Below are positions 11,297 to 22,377 of a stretch of DNA of 64,000 nt, piece by piece. Below the pieces are notes generated by a model that made no database searches, had not been told where the DNA came from, and was given only the letters and a program-made list of their open reading frames with translations. This stretch comes from Symsagittifera roscoffensis (taxonomy: Eukaryota > Xenacoelomorpha > Acoela > Convolutidae). Both the position numbers and the translations under genes were made by a program. Location of the stretch: contig NC_087070.1 of the NCBI RefSeq assembly GCF_963678635.1, positions 40,181,831-40,245,830 on the forward strand, read 5' to 3'. Within the stretch, counting starts at the first letter, position 1, and each line of letters starts with the position of its first letter.

Positions 11297-12133
11297 TTAT
11301 TTCTGTTTTCTGCTTGTCTGAAGTCTTGCTGTCTTTATTTTCTCTCCCTTCCAGCAACTAGGCTCACTTCTGGACTTTCTGAGGTCGTATCCGCTGTAAG
11401 GTCTACTTCGATGATTTTTGAATCGCTCACACCCGTGGAATCTCTTCGGGGACTGATCAACTCCGTCGACGCTTCTAGCTGTAACATATTTTCCGGTTTG
11501 ACTGTCAGCTCGTTCGGATCCCACTATATCCCAAAACGACATTTAGTTTCTTTGGTTCCTCCCCTGACAATGTTGGTTGATTTCTGTCCCTTCGTTTCTT
11601 CGGTGTCACTCTCCACTCAACTTGCGGTACGTCAGAGTCGGAACTCTCACTTTCATCTCCTGTTGCTCCCCTCTGTACTGTTCTCGTTCTTTCGATTGTT
11701 GTTTCTGTTATTTGCTTCAGCAGTTGATTTCGTCTACTTTCCCCGTTCTCAAGTTTTACTGACTTCTTCAATTTTTTTCCATTTCTTCCTTCGCAATTTT
11801 CTTTTCCAGTGTTAGTTACTTCAAAATTTTTCTCTTTCGTTGCTTTCAATGTCAACCGACTGTATACTACTAGATATCTTGCTCAAAGTGTTTTGGTCGT
11901 AATCTTTGACCGTTCTCGTTCCGTTCGAGCTTTGTTCGTTTTTGAACAGGACGGTTGCTATAGCAACCGTGGGATGACGTGTTCAGTGTTTCATCCATTG
12001 CGCTTCTTTCTTGAGAATGTTCTAGAATATTTTCATCATTAATGAAAGTATTCGTATCAACTAGCCGACTGTTTAAACAGTCGAGTGTTTCATGAAATTG
12101 ATCAATCGATGCGACCAAAAAATTTTCGTCCAA
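11297..12133 (-). pseudogene. Gypsy pol spacer between RNase H and integrase
   Basis: Three partly overlapping frames encode a charged, low-complexity linker with no motif I recognise. It lies between the RNase H and integrase parts of the same element and is presumably the connection domain. Confidence 0.45.
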
Positions 12134-12145
12134 TTTTGACTCAAG

Positions 12146-12475
12146 TCACGGTTCCCCAATCGGGTCTCTGGATAAATAATCTACAATCCCCATATCTTTC
12201 CCTGGTATATGAACCACTTTAAACTGATAAGGTAGTAAACGGTCTACCCATCTTGTGAGTCTAGATTGATACGTTTTATTAGATTTGTGTTCCCCTAGTG
12301 CTGATGTAAGAGCCTTATGGTCTGTAGCAAGGGTAAATTCTTTTTCTAATAAATAATGTTTGAATTGATCAACTGACCAAACGACTGCAAGCGGTTCCAG
12401 CTCATTAGTTGAATACTTCTTTTCTTGAGTTTTAAGGTAACGTGATGCAAATGCAATGGGTACCCAGTCGTCCAC
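12146..12475 (-). pseudogene. Gypsy RNase H domain
   Basis: Encodes IAFASRYLKTQEKKYSTNEL, then ATDHKALTSAL, then VVHIPGKDMGIVDYLSRDP. These are the conserved Glu, central Asp and final Asp regions of the Ty3/gypsy RNase H. The upstream first Asp region is frame-shifted. Confidence 0.85.
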
Positions 12476-12499
12476 ATTAGTCGATTGTTCTAAGGTTGC

Positions 12500-13560
12500 T
12501 CCGAGGCCGCTATGGCTCGCATATCAATTTACCCGAGTCTCTTTGAGAGGGTCGTAGTAATTAATTTGTGCGATCCTTGCCACCGCCTTTTTAATTTCTT
12601 CGAATATTAGGGAGTGTTTCTCCACCACTCGAATTTTTTACTGGCAATTTAACATTCTCCATTTTTTTCACTCTCTTCTCTGAGCAATGGTCTAAGTTGA
12701 TCAGTTAAACTTGCTGCTTTAGGAATGCATTTAGACAAGTGGTTGATACTTCCCATAAACGATCTTAACTGTTTAAGTGACTTTGGGTGTTGTAGTTTCA
12801 GAATTGCTTCCGTTTTTGTAACTTAAGGTGTTATCCCACTCGGTGTAGATTTATGACCTAACTAATTGACTTCCGATTGAAACAACTCACACTTTGCTTG
12901 TTTTAATGCCAAATTTTCATCGAGTTTTTTCCGTACATTTAGTATCCATTTTTTCGTGTTCTGTTTTCTCTCCCTTAGAGACAATCAGTATGTCACCCAG
13001 GAAACAAAATGTATTTTTAGCATGGTTTAAGGTGTGATCCATTGTTTTTTGAAATTCTGCGGACATATCTGCGAGCTCGTAGAACCCTGTCAGAAATCTG
13101 TAAGTTCCTGTAGCTTGACCGCCAACTATGTTAAAGTTACATTGCTTAGATGTTTCAGCAGTCAATCGAAGCTGACTGTACGCATACTTCAAATCAAGTA
13201 CCGTGAAGTAAAGTGTACCTTGTGTTTTAGCCGTTACTATCTGACTCACCCCATCTAGTAATTCATCAACATGGGGCATTTGATGTTTATTCTTGTATAA
13301 TTGTCTATTTATCGGTTTTGCATCTATTGCCAACTTGATAGAGTCGTATTTTTTAAATGTTATTACAATTGGAGCAATTAAACAGTCGCTTGTGCATTTA
13401 TCTAATTTCGTTAAATGACCTTCTGATAACAGTTTATCAAGTTCGTCTTGCACTTTCCTTTGAATATGAATAAGGTATTCTTCTACCTTTTTCCTGAATC
13501 GGACATAACGGGTATTTAAATTTCGTGTTGACTACATGATTTTTTGACTCTCCCTGACGG
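12500..13560 (-). pseudogene. Gypsy reverse transcriptase, broken
   Basis: Frame 13453-12917 covers the fingers and palm: LAIDAKPINRQLYKNKHQMP, LYFTVLDLKYAYSQLRL (first catalytic Asp) and GFYELADMSAEFQKTMDH. The YxDD box is replaced by FLGDILIVS, so two catalytic aspartates are not both present. The thumb (FMGSINHLSKCIPK) appears in another frame near 12,700-12,790. Loss of activity is inferred from the motif change. Confidence 0.8.
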
Positions 13561-13684
13561 TCAAATAGTGATGGAAATTTTTTATAAAATTGTTGTTTCT
13601 ACCTTCCGACTGCTCGCACAGTAGCACGTCAAACCTGGATCTATTAGTAGGGGCTGATTTCTGTGATGTATGGATCCACAACTT

Positions 13685-14287
13685 TCACTGTAAATCTAGA
13701 CCCAGAATACATCTTGCTCGTCTTTCAGTAACTAACAATGATGCATCCTGAACTTCCCAGCCCGCGGAACGAATATTCGCACGTAATGCTCCTAAAATCT
13801 GAATTGGATGCTTATTGTAATCTAGAAACTGCATAGTCAAATTCAGTTTTTTGGCTGGAATGAATTCAATTTTGGACGATCCATTCAACAATTGTTTCGC
13901 AGTTGTCCAATTTAGAAACGATACTGGGCTTTCTGTATAAATCGTCATATTGATAATTTGGTTCCTAACTCGAACTAGTGTTTTGATTGCTTTTATTTGA
14001 TGCGATCTTGGGTTTCGCCTGATATCAATTTGTTTGATAACTTGAGTAGTACTACTCTTTTTTTCGTTTATTTTTGAATTCATTTGTATTACCACCTTCT
14101 TTTTTGTTCTCTCCGCTCCTGGTTGTACCATTATTATCTCAAACTCATCACATGAATCAAAACTTTGAATTAGGTTACATTCTTCCTCTGAGCTAAATTT
14201 TTCTTCTCCGATCTCATTCACTCGATTTGATCGGCATGTTTTTGCAAAATGATTCGGTTTATTACAATTCTTACAAGTTTTCCCCAT
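13685..14287 (-). pseudogene. Gypsy zinc knuckle and protease-like domain
   Basis: Begins with a CCHC knuckle, CKNCNKPNHFAKTC, then a 200-residue stretch containing MTIYTESPVSFLNWTTAKQL and ending ARCILGLDLQ. The latter two correspond to the retropepsin flap-side and ILG..L motifs, but the catalytic DTGSP is replaced by YTESP, so the nucleophilic Asp is missing. One stop codon separates it from the Gag frame. Confidence 0.75.
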
Positions 14288-14293
14288 TGCTGG

Positions 14294-15291
14294 TTAATTT
14301 TTCAAATTCCCAGGTCCAAATGATTTTCCACATCGTTTACATGGTTTCTGACCGGAACGAGGATTTGTACTCTTATTGTCATTCCATCTTTTCTGAGATT
14401 GATTTTTGTTCTGTCTTCTAAAGTTTGAGTTTTTGTTTCCAACTGCCATTATAGGTTCTTGTTTTATTTTCATCTGTGTCTCCCGCAATTGGCCCACTCC
14501 TGTGCTTCCGTTACCTGATTTTTGGAACGCCTGAGTGGTTTGCTTACTCTGCTCAAACTTTACAGCTCGTTTGAGTACTTCTTCTGGCGTGAAAGTTTCA
14601 AAAGTCAAAGTATCTTGTAATACTGGATTTCTCATTCTAGATATGAATAAATCTCGAACCAACTCCTCCTCTAGACCGCCCAGTTCGGCCGTAGCTGCTT
14701 GTGCAGTTAATGCCGCGTGAAACGATTCTAACGTCTCACCTGTCTCCTGAGCTCTAGTGAACAGTCTATATCGTTCGTACGTAATATTTCGTGTCTTTTC
14801 GAATGGTTATTTTGACTGTGCCACCATTTCTCGAAATTCCAGTTTTGAAACTTCCGCGTGTGGGTTTTTCTGTACAAATTTCTTTTTCCCTCGGTACCAA
14901 GTGCCAAGAATAAACGAGACGTAAGACGTTTTTGAACTTCATTATAGAAGAATACGTTATGTCCAACCTTAGCTCCACGCTCCCTTCTTTCTTGGTTCTC
15001 AAGTATTACTTTATCTCGTAGTTTATCCCTTGCTTCTCGTTCCGTTACTGCCTGTGCATTTTGAGCTTCTCCCGGAGTATCTGGACGAGGCATCGGTTCA
15101 TCGACTACTTCTTTTGGGTGTTCAAGTATTATCTCAGGATTCACATTTTCTTTTACCGTCACTGCTAGCTTAAATTGATCCAACCAAACTTTAAAATTCC
15201 ACGGTGGATCCGAACTAGCTGACGTCCAGAACACTGAGATACCCATTTCCGTTCGATTATCCTGTGCCATGAATCCTGCTGGCTGCGCCAT
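14294..15291 (-). pseudogene. Ty3/gypsy Gag of the long copy
   Basis: Frames 15291-14728 and 14662-14294 form the fullest of three Gag copies. It begins MAQPAGFMAQDNRTEMGISV and ends with an extra cysteine pair, KPCKRCGKSFGPGNL, just before the CCHC knuckle. It carries the same frameshift as the copies at 6.1-7.0 and 7.4-8.4 kb. The N-terminal 187-residue frame runs on into out-of-frame sequence (from about KRNLYRKTH), whereas the genuine Gag continuation is in the next frame. Confidence 0.8.
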
Positions 15292-15310
15292 GTGATAGGG
15301 GATGAATTGG

Positions 15311-15460
15311 TGTAACTCAATTTCAAAACAATTGGTTAATTCAAAGTGTTAATTTAAACTTTGAACAACATAATTACAAATAACAATATGAATCCCAAGG
15401 TCAGTGATTGTGCAGCAATATCACAATAGCTACTGCACTTGCAGTAAGTGCTGTACCACA
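15311..15460 (-). repeat. Gypsy 5' LTR-like segment, internally deleted
   Basis: Matches the 288-bp LTR-like segments at 7058 and 8437, but about 138 bp are missing between 'aaactttgaa' and 'caacataatt'. The polypurine tract and TGTGG start are intact at 15460-15471. Confidence 0.65.
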
Positions 15461-16119
15461 CTCCCCCTGGGTTAAACAAATTTTATATAGTAAACTTATA
15501 AAAATTAATAAATAAATATGAGTTTTATACTCAGTTTTAATGAGTTTTTAAGAGCAAATTTGTTTTAGGCTGTCTTTCCTAGCAGTTTTCTTATTTGTCA
15601 GGAATATCATCTTCTACATTCAGAGGAACACGCCACGATGCATCCCAGCTTTTTGCAATGTCTAATGCTTCACTGCCGAACTTCCGCCTGAACAAATGTT
15701 TCTCAAGAAGGCCGAGGTTTCACTCCTCTGGTTTGTTCACGTCTGATCGAAAAATTGCCAGTTTAATTCTATAAGCCTCGATAGCTGCTTTGTTGAGATC
15801 TATCAAATCCTGGCTAGAGCTGACCAACTTGATTGAATGCTGATAAGGATTCCCATACCTGCTTGGTCCCTTATTCTTTGTGGACCGTTCACTTCGTCGT
15901 ACTGTAGCGTCGCTGTCACCGGACTCATCTGAAAATCCTGGAGGAGCGTTGATGTTGAAATCAGTTTATCTTTCTGTAGACTTCAAAATGACCTTCGCTG
16001 TTTTCTGAACTTCTCTCGTTACTCCTTGGTCCGCTAATTTGTTCCATTCGGTTGAAATTAAATCTCGGCTCTGAAATGTTTCTAAAATATTTTCTGCTGG
16101 TGTGTCCCTTGTGATGATT
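15461..16119 (-). mobile_element. Truncated 3' tail of another gypsy copy
   Basis: Repeats the pol tail and polypurine tract found at 8725-9385 with a few substitutions, and stops abruptly at about 16,119 where the similarity ends. The array is therefore tail-LTR-Gag...pol-tail-LTR-Gag-LTR-Gag, a tandem chain rather than separate insertions. Confidence 0.75.
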
Positions 16120-16349
16120 TCCGATAAGACAGGAGCAGTGAAATAGTGGCGATTTCGTCAAGTTTTTTCAGCAAACTGCTCCTATTTTCGATGCATCTTC
16201 CGCAGTAATTCCATTTGTTACGGAGTCCATATCTTAAGGTCACTGTTTTCGAAGGTACATAAGCTTCGTCGATTAGATGCTCTTATACGATTAGGTAGTT
16301 TTTTGAAGCTTTTGGGTGATAAACAAAGATTAGTCCATGAACAACTAAA

Positions 16350-17590
16350 AGCTCCCATCATCGCTTGATTTCGGCGAGTTTGCGCCCCCCGCGGGAGTCA
16401 TCAGCATACCAGGCAGACTTGCAGTCTGTGTTATGCATGTAATACAGTGTAGTTATAGCAAGGCCAAAGACAATCATTATAAATGGATCGCCCTGAGTGA
16501 CTCTTTCCTCGCCAGAGAGCTCCACACCGCCAGCAAAGAGACGGTTAGCAGATCGATCAATATTGATGGCAAATATTGCTGCTACACGACAAATAGTCTG
16601 TACATTATGCAGGGCGTTCTTAGTCTGCATCAACCAACAGAATGTTATGGGTCTCTTCGTTTTCAAAGAATTGTTTTGCTTTGTAGTAAGTAGCTTCTGC
16701 TCCAGCTAGATGTCCTGCAGCTAACTGGAGTGGACCAGCAGTTTCAGCGAGTTGACTTTTCAACTTTCGCGTGATGATCTTCCCGATATTCCGTCTCATG
16801 CGCTCGCCTATCAAATCGCTCTAACTCCTGGGCTTTTTCGATAGCGAACAGTCTGTTAGCAAGTAGCGGTGATATCGATGCAGGATTTACATGAGATTTG
16901 CTGAGTCGTCTTGTTGCCATTGTTAGGGCATCGCAAAATTCATCAGACATCGGTTTGAAATGTTTTGAGCAGAAAATCGTTCTGATCCCAACCCTGTCAA
17001 GACCAGAAGGACCTGCACCGCCATGATTGTTATGGACCGAGATAATAATATCTTCCGATGAGATTCCATCAAAACAGCACTTGGAATGTCATCAACTGGC
17101 GCCGTGGCCGAGGGGGATAAGGCACACGTCTCTCAATACGATGGTCGTGCGTTCAAATGCAGTTTCGGTCATGGTTGGAGGGTTCCCAGAGTCATCCGCC
17201 TCCTGAAGGTGGGACCGGCTACGGCGAAATGGATGACATCCCACCTTCCCCACGGTTGGTCCTGCATTGAGTAGGACCGGGGCTAATAAAAAAATCAACT
17301 GGCGCCCGAAGCAGACCTAAAGTTGATGTTGCGCCAACAGGAGGTTTTGTCTTGAGACAAAGGATGTCTCTTGGATGATAATATTTATGCACTTACCACT
17401 GAATGGTAATCTTTAAAATACCGGGAGCGTCGCATTGTTCGAGTCATTTAAGGGCAGCGCTGACTTTGCCAAGAAGAAGCATCACTTTTGAGAACTGTTT
17501 AAAACCTGTATTGTTTGTCTTCGCTTTCTCATTGCTGCTCAGAGATAGCGCGGATTGGATAGTGCGACCTTCTCGAATCAGCTGACACAG
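16350..17590 (-). pseudogene. Reverse-transcriptase element fragment, not LTR type
   Basis: The minus strand encodes, in several frames, QLIREGRTIQSALSLSSNEK near 17,580, then AGPLQLAAGHLAGAEATYY and NILLVDAD (about 16,620-16,740, first catalytic Asp), then GGVELSGEERVTQGDPF and SAWYADDS (16,396-16,510, the xADD box). This is a non-LTR-like RT palm order. Several frameshifts and stops break it, and a SINE splits it at 17,091-17,306. No endonuclease is seen. Confidence 0.7.
17091..17306 (+). mobile_element. tRNA-derived SINE with 13-bp target duplication
   Basis: The direct repeat ATCAACTGGCGCC occurs at 17091-17103 and 17294-17306. Between them lies a tRNA-like head with an A-box-like 'tggccgagggggataagg' and a B-box-like 'gcgttcaaatgc', a tRNA-unrelated body, 'ggtcctgcattgagtaggac', and a short A-rich tail. 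This is a textbook LINE-mobilised SINE. It interrupts the older RT fragment, so it is the younger insertion. Confidence 0.85.
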
Positions 17591-18004
17591 ATGATTTTTC
17601 TAAATGGAAAAACGGATTTCAATCCCCTCTTCAATTCATTTTAGTTTTTTAAAAAAAAACAGTCAATCATAGAATATTCAGAAGTTCTGAGAGTTTAAAC
17701 GTGATAATTTTTCTTCTATGAAATTCGAAAGTTCTGAACTATTCAAAAAATTGAGTTATGTTTTTCTAGTTGTTCTGAGTTCATTGACACTTCTTCAACT
17801 GTGTTGGCTTCTTTTGTTTGCGGGTCGAAATCTTGAGTCGGGGTGAGTATGCGTCCGCCCCGCCACCCTAATTTTGCCCTGGGGTGTGCTAGATAATAGA
17901 AAATAAACATGTTGTTGGGATTTTTGATCAACTAATAGTCCTATGAATAATCTGATTTTAGGTCGTTGCTGATACAATTTCATGCGTGTGATGTATTATT
18001 TTAG

Positions 18005-18174
18005 ATAGCAGCATTGCGGGTGAACACGGAAGATTGCGCGCCCTGTGAGTTGAAAATACTCAGCGAACAAGAACTAAATGAGGTCGACGTTGACTCCTTG
18101 AAAGAGGAGCTAGAATCATTTGAGGAGAAATTGAAATCTATGAAACCGAATATGGCCTCAATTGAAGATTTCAG
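18005..18174 (+). CDS. SMC4: SMC4 exon block 5 (C-terminal coiled coil approaching the head)
   Basis: Acceptor 'attattttag' and donor ttcag|gtagtc enclose a frame reading IAALRVNTEDCAPCELKILS, then SLKEELESFEEKLKSMKPNM and ASIEDF. The MKPN-A-IE string is typical of SMC4 just before the C-terminal head. It ends in phase 2 (TTC AG), which the next exon completes with G to give Arg. Confidence 0.8.
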
Positions 18175-18625
18175 GTAGTCTATTGTGATGTGTGTTGCAG
18201 TACAGGTCCTAATTGTGCAGAAATAAATTGTCTGGTCAGAAATCTTCTCTTCAGCTGACATGCAACGCCAGATTCCTTCTTTTTCGACCCCATTCGAACT
18301 GATTTTTAATCTGCGACCAGCCAAGTCCTTAAATTATTGGTTATTTTAAGTGGTTCAAAGAAAGTTTGCAAGCACAAGATCTGATGTTGCTCTGCGTGAC
18401 TCTTTTGAATTCATTTGAGTTACACAATTTTGAATATCAAGAAATTCCATCTCAGTGAAATCCTGACTATCTTGTGTTACAACTGATACATCTATGCTAA
18501 AATCATCACAAGCTATTTTTTTGTTCGAGCTGTTTGAAATGTATAGGTAAAGTCCACAAAAAATTTTCGCATTGCGATTTGTAAATAGCAGCCGAAATTG
18601 ACGTTTGTTTGTTTACACAAGCAAG

Positions 18626-19425
18626 CGACGCAAATATTGTTGCGATAAAATGTTTTCATTTTGAAAGTGCTCATTTTGACCAATAACCAGCTATTAAGCT
18701 ATTAAGTACAGCCAATGCTATGGATTTTAACACAGACTATTATTGTTTCGACTTTCGTAACGAAAGTAACGGAATATTTGTTCGTGGGGTGGTTTTTCGA
18801 CTTTTAAACTTGCCATTTTAACGGGATTTTTTTTTGAATCATTCAAAAAGTATTGTTGTCCTGAGCTTAAATTTGGAAAGATTTTTCACCTGTAATCATT
18901 TTTTTGTAAAGTAATGGGGGTTTAAAAGTTGCCATTTTGGTCAGTTTGGGACAATTAACGCGCGATATATTTCGCGCTATTAATGCGTAATCGGAGATTT
19001 AGCCCGGCATAGAAATCGTTACAAATTGGTTGAAGGAAGCTTATCTGCCATAATTGATTTGTTACTAGGAGCGAAGTTTATCACTTTGTACTCAATATGG
19101 CGTGTGAAAGGATGTTTTTCGCAGAAAATCTCATATTAAAAAAAAGTTCATTTTATTTTTATTACATTACATTTTTTCCATGTTTTTACTGCTCCAAAGA
19201 CTGCTCTACAAATTGAGGCATGTTAGTTAGTAAATTTATTTATTTTTTTCAAATTGACTGGTACTGCTAATTCGTCATAATGCGTGCATCACTTAAGAAG
19301 TTTTATCGAAGTAGACTCAGAGTTAAGAAGTAGACTCAAAGTTTTATTCATTCAGTTTTTTCTAGTAGCCTTATCGGTCATGTTTTTGCTTGTGTACACG
19401 AAGTGCAACTTCGCCTCTGTATTAA
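18626..19425 (+). repeat. Long dispersed repeat, copy 1 of 3
   Basis: Similar along its length to 27,899-28,660 and, in part and reversed, to 55,253-55,648. Shared landmarks include 'ctattattgtttcgacttt', 'gggacaattaacgcgcgata' and the terminal 'cttcgcctctgt' hairpin-like tail. It has no open frame of note and is probably a non-autonomous element. Confidence 0.75.
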
Positions 19426-20089
19426 TATATGTAGCCCAGACACTAAGAATTTAATTTATTTGCTATGTCGTAGGTCTCAAGTTTTAAAGGTATTTTGTTT
19501 CCTAGAAAATATTGTTATTACAGGTCTCTAGCTTGAATTTTGTTTCGTATAGGTATTTTTTGGAAATTTTTTAGGAAGTATAATTTAGTTTTGTGTATAT
19601 CACCTTGCCAGGCTTCTGTTGAGGCGACAACGGAAGTTTTGTTGCTAGAGCAGTGCATCCAAATCATCATAGTTAGCTTCAATGTAGTTTTTTTTTCAGT
19701 TTTCAGCTGGTGAAAGAGCGGCCAATTCTTTGGTGACTCCTTCTGTGATACCATGTAATCAAGGTCTATCACAGAATGTTTTTCGCATGTGTCCAAAACT
19801 GCGAAAAAAATGCAACATTCATTTTTCATTTTTAGTTGAGCGGAGCGTATTGTGATAGTACGATGCATCTTTTTTTCCAATCTAAGTCGCAAATGAAAGT
19901 GCTACTTCTGGTGGCTCTTTCGAATTATTAGACTGTTTTTGGTGTTATAATACCATGTGATATGGTATTTGATGTGCAATGAGAGATTACAACGCATGCA
20001 TTTTTAATTCATCAGTTAAAGTAAAAAAAAATACTCCTTACAACAAAACAACAATAAAAAATCTTTTGATTACTTTTCCAGTTTAGTAA
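19426..20089. other. AT-rich intron DNA
   Basis: Nothing I can assign. A minus-strand open frame of 124 codons (19892-19518) has low-complexity composition and no recognisable motif. Confidence 0.3.
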
Positions 20090-20483
20090 GTTTAGCGAAA
20101 TTTCACTGTAGCTTTAGAAATTTCGTAGCATTTTTAACTCTCTTTTAAGCTTCCGTGGTTAGTGTGTGAGACTCCTAATCTTTAGGTCGCAGGTTCGAAT
20201 CTAAGAGGTAGCCGAAATTTTACTAATTCGAGACTTGTTTTTAGTTTTTTTTTGTGTTCTCGCAAGTGTATGCGAAGCGAAGCCTTGCCTTTGTGTTGTG
20301 AAGTTGCAGCTTCACCTTCGTGTTAAAGTTAATTTTAGATGAAAACAACTCTGAGAGATTGGAGTTCGCCTCCCTCTATGTGACACTAATAAATTTTTTG
20401 AAAATTAAAAACAATAAGGTTTCGGCATTTTTTCTGCGCTTTAGAGATGAAGATTAATGGATAGCGGAACTGCTTAAATCTAC
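20090..20483 (+). repeat. tRNA-like SINE-containing 395-bp unit, copy 1
   Basis: Contains a tRNA-like head: 'ccgtggttagtgtgtgag' (A-box-like) and 'cgcaggttcgaatct' (B-box-like). It is followed by 'tactaattcgagacttg' and the 'tgcgaagcgaagccttgcc' hairpin-forming tail. The whole unit recurs at 20,591-20,985 with very few changes. Confidence 0.75.
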
Positions 20484-20590
20484 GACACTTTGTTTCTGAT
20501 CAATTGTTTTGTGATCAGATTAATTTAGATTTTTTTCTGGCAAGTTTTCATTCTAAATACTCGAAATTATCTATGACAGATAGGTATGTA
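20484..20590. repeat. ~110-bp spacer, also present at 21,373-21,482
   Basis: The sequence from 'gacactttgtttctgatcaa' to 'gataggtatgtagttt' separates the two 395-bp units. It is found again at 21,373-21,482 without a following unit, which looks like an empty site. Confidence 0.7.
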
Positions 20591-20985
20591 GTTTAGCGAA
20601 ATTTCACTGTAGCTTTAGAAATTTCATAGCATTTTTAACTCTCTTTTAAGCTTCCGTGGTTAGTGTGTGAGACTCCTAATCTTTAGGTCGCAGGTTCGAA
20701 TCTAAGAGGTAGCCGAAATTTTACTAATTCGAGACTTGTTTTTAGTTTTTTTTTTGTGTTCTCGCAAGTGTTTGCGAAGCGAAGCCTTGCCTTCGTGTTG
20801 TGAAGTTGCAGCTTCACCTTCGTGTTAAAGTTAATTTTAGATGAAAACAACTCTGAGAGATTGGAGTTCGCCTCCCTCTATGTGACACTAATAAATTTTT
20901 TGAAAATTAAAAACAATAAGGTTTCGGCATTTTTTCTGCGCTTTAGAGATGAAGATTAATGGATAGCGGAACTGCTTAAATCTAC
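20591..20985 (+). repeat. tRNA-like SINE-containing 395-bp unit, copy 2
   Basis: Near-identical to 20,090-20,483, including the tRNA-like head and hairpin tail. The high identity suggests recent tandem duplication of unit plus spacer. Confidence 0.75.
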
Positions 20986-22377
20986 CTCACCCGAAGAGAT
21001 TTTTGCTCAGTATATAATAATATTTTTTCAATGATGCGTAATTTCATCGAAAAAATGCTTCGATCAAACATGAAATTTTTTAACGAAAGCTAGATACTCA
21101 AAGAACTGATTTATGTTATTTGTTTTTTTTTCAAAGTAATTCAACACCTGCAGATTACAACCTCAAGTTAAAGAGCCGCCATGTTTCATACATTTGCCTC
21201 AAATCTAGCGTATAACAGCTCCCAACTAGAGGGAAATCTTTTTTACTTTTCTCAATAATACAAAAGATATAATATAGTCATCAAACGACATAGCGCAGTG
21301 GAAAGTCCTTGTTTTTTTTTTAATTTTCTTAACCCAAGAGTTTGCCTAATAGATTTCAGATCTGGTTTCAGCAGACACTTTGTTTCTGATCAATTTTTTT
21401 GTGATCAGATTAATTTAGATTTTTTTCTGGCAAGTTTTCATTCAAAATACTCGAAATTATCTATGACAGATAGGTATGTAGTTTTGAGCTAGCGGGGGTA
21501 GTGTTTTAGTATGACTTCTGTTTTGCCCAGCCTACATCGCAAATAAAAGTAGGAACAAATTTTTATTAATGAAGGAGAAGCCATGTAACTTCAGTTTTAC
21601 CCCAGTAAAACTGTTTTTTTGAAGTTTTTTGAAATAATTATTTTTTTGGAATAATTAAAAATTCAAAACAATATCAGCAATTTTTGTAGTCATTTCTCGA
21701 CAAAAACCGCTGCCCGATTTGTTTTTTTTTTATTTGACTGTCGGATGTGCCTAAGTTTTGGGGTTTTGTCAGATCTTTTCATCACACCACGCACAAAAAA
21801 AAACAGCACTGAATAAAAAAACATGAGAAATTGTAGTATCTTTTTAAGAATATGCTTGTAACATTCTATGATACTTGCACAGCAATCGGCTATCCTTGTT
21901 CTTGTTTCTCTTTGTAGAGCTGTTTTTGTCGTTTTCTTGTTAGTGTTAGCGAAGCGCAACTTTGCTTGTGTTAATGTCTCAATTGATATGTTACGTAATG
22001 ATTTATCACTAAAATATTTTGTCATCTAAAAAATGTATCACCGGAGGAAAAAACTGAAGAAATAATAGATCTGAGTGTTTTTTATTCCTAATCTTTGTAA
22101 AAGAGAATGAATTTGAAAATTGAAAATGGGATGATTTTAATCCGTAACATGGAGTTCTTTTAACTTGTTAGCGTAAAAGCAAAATTTTCTGATTACTTTA
22201 CTGATTACAGTTAGCCTCGAACATTTTCATAATCAGCAAAGTTCTCTAGAGCAGCTTCTCAGTGCGATTCAGACGCCTGAGCTTGAAAAAATTACCAATG
22301 ATTTGTTAACTTGCGATTAAGAAGAAAAAAACGGAACATGTATTTTCAAGTTTTGAACAAGGGGGTGGGTGTTTTAG
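20986..22377. other. Intron DNA with partial repeats
   Basis: Holds the spacer copy at 21,373-21,482 and a 'gttagcgaagcgcaactttgc' tail-like motif at about 21,940. No gene is supported. Confidence 0.4.

Larger units (their letters stand above)
8437..15460 (-). mobile_element. Ty3/gypsy retrotransposon, long but defective copy
   Basis: Reading the minus strand from 15,460 down: a shortened LTR, Gag, zinc knuckle plus protease-like domain, RT, RNase H, spacer, integrase, a basic tail, polypurine tract and LTR. The domain order (RT-RH before IN) and the sequence type are Ty3/gypsy. The reading frame is broken many times, and the protease and RT active-site motifs are altered, so it cannot move on its own. 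It lies inside an SMC4 intron, antisense to that gene. Confidence 0.85.

Noticed and set aside
17104-17175. Serine- or leucine-type tRNA gene
   Set aside because: The stem pairing is poor, and the element has a SINE body, an A-rich tail and a 13-bp target duplication.
20150-20215. tRNA gene candidate with good A- and B-box-like strings
   Set aside because: The acceptor ends do not pair, the unit is repeated with a long tail, and the same module recurs elsewhere. It is a SINE head.
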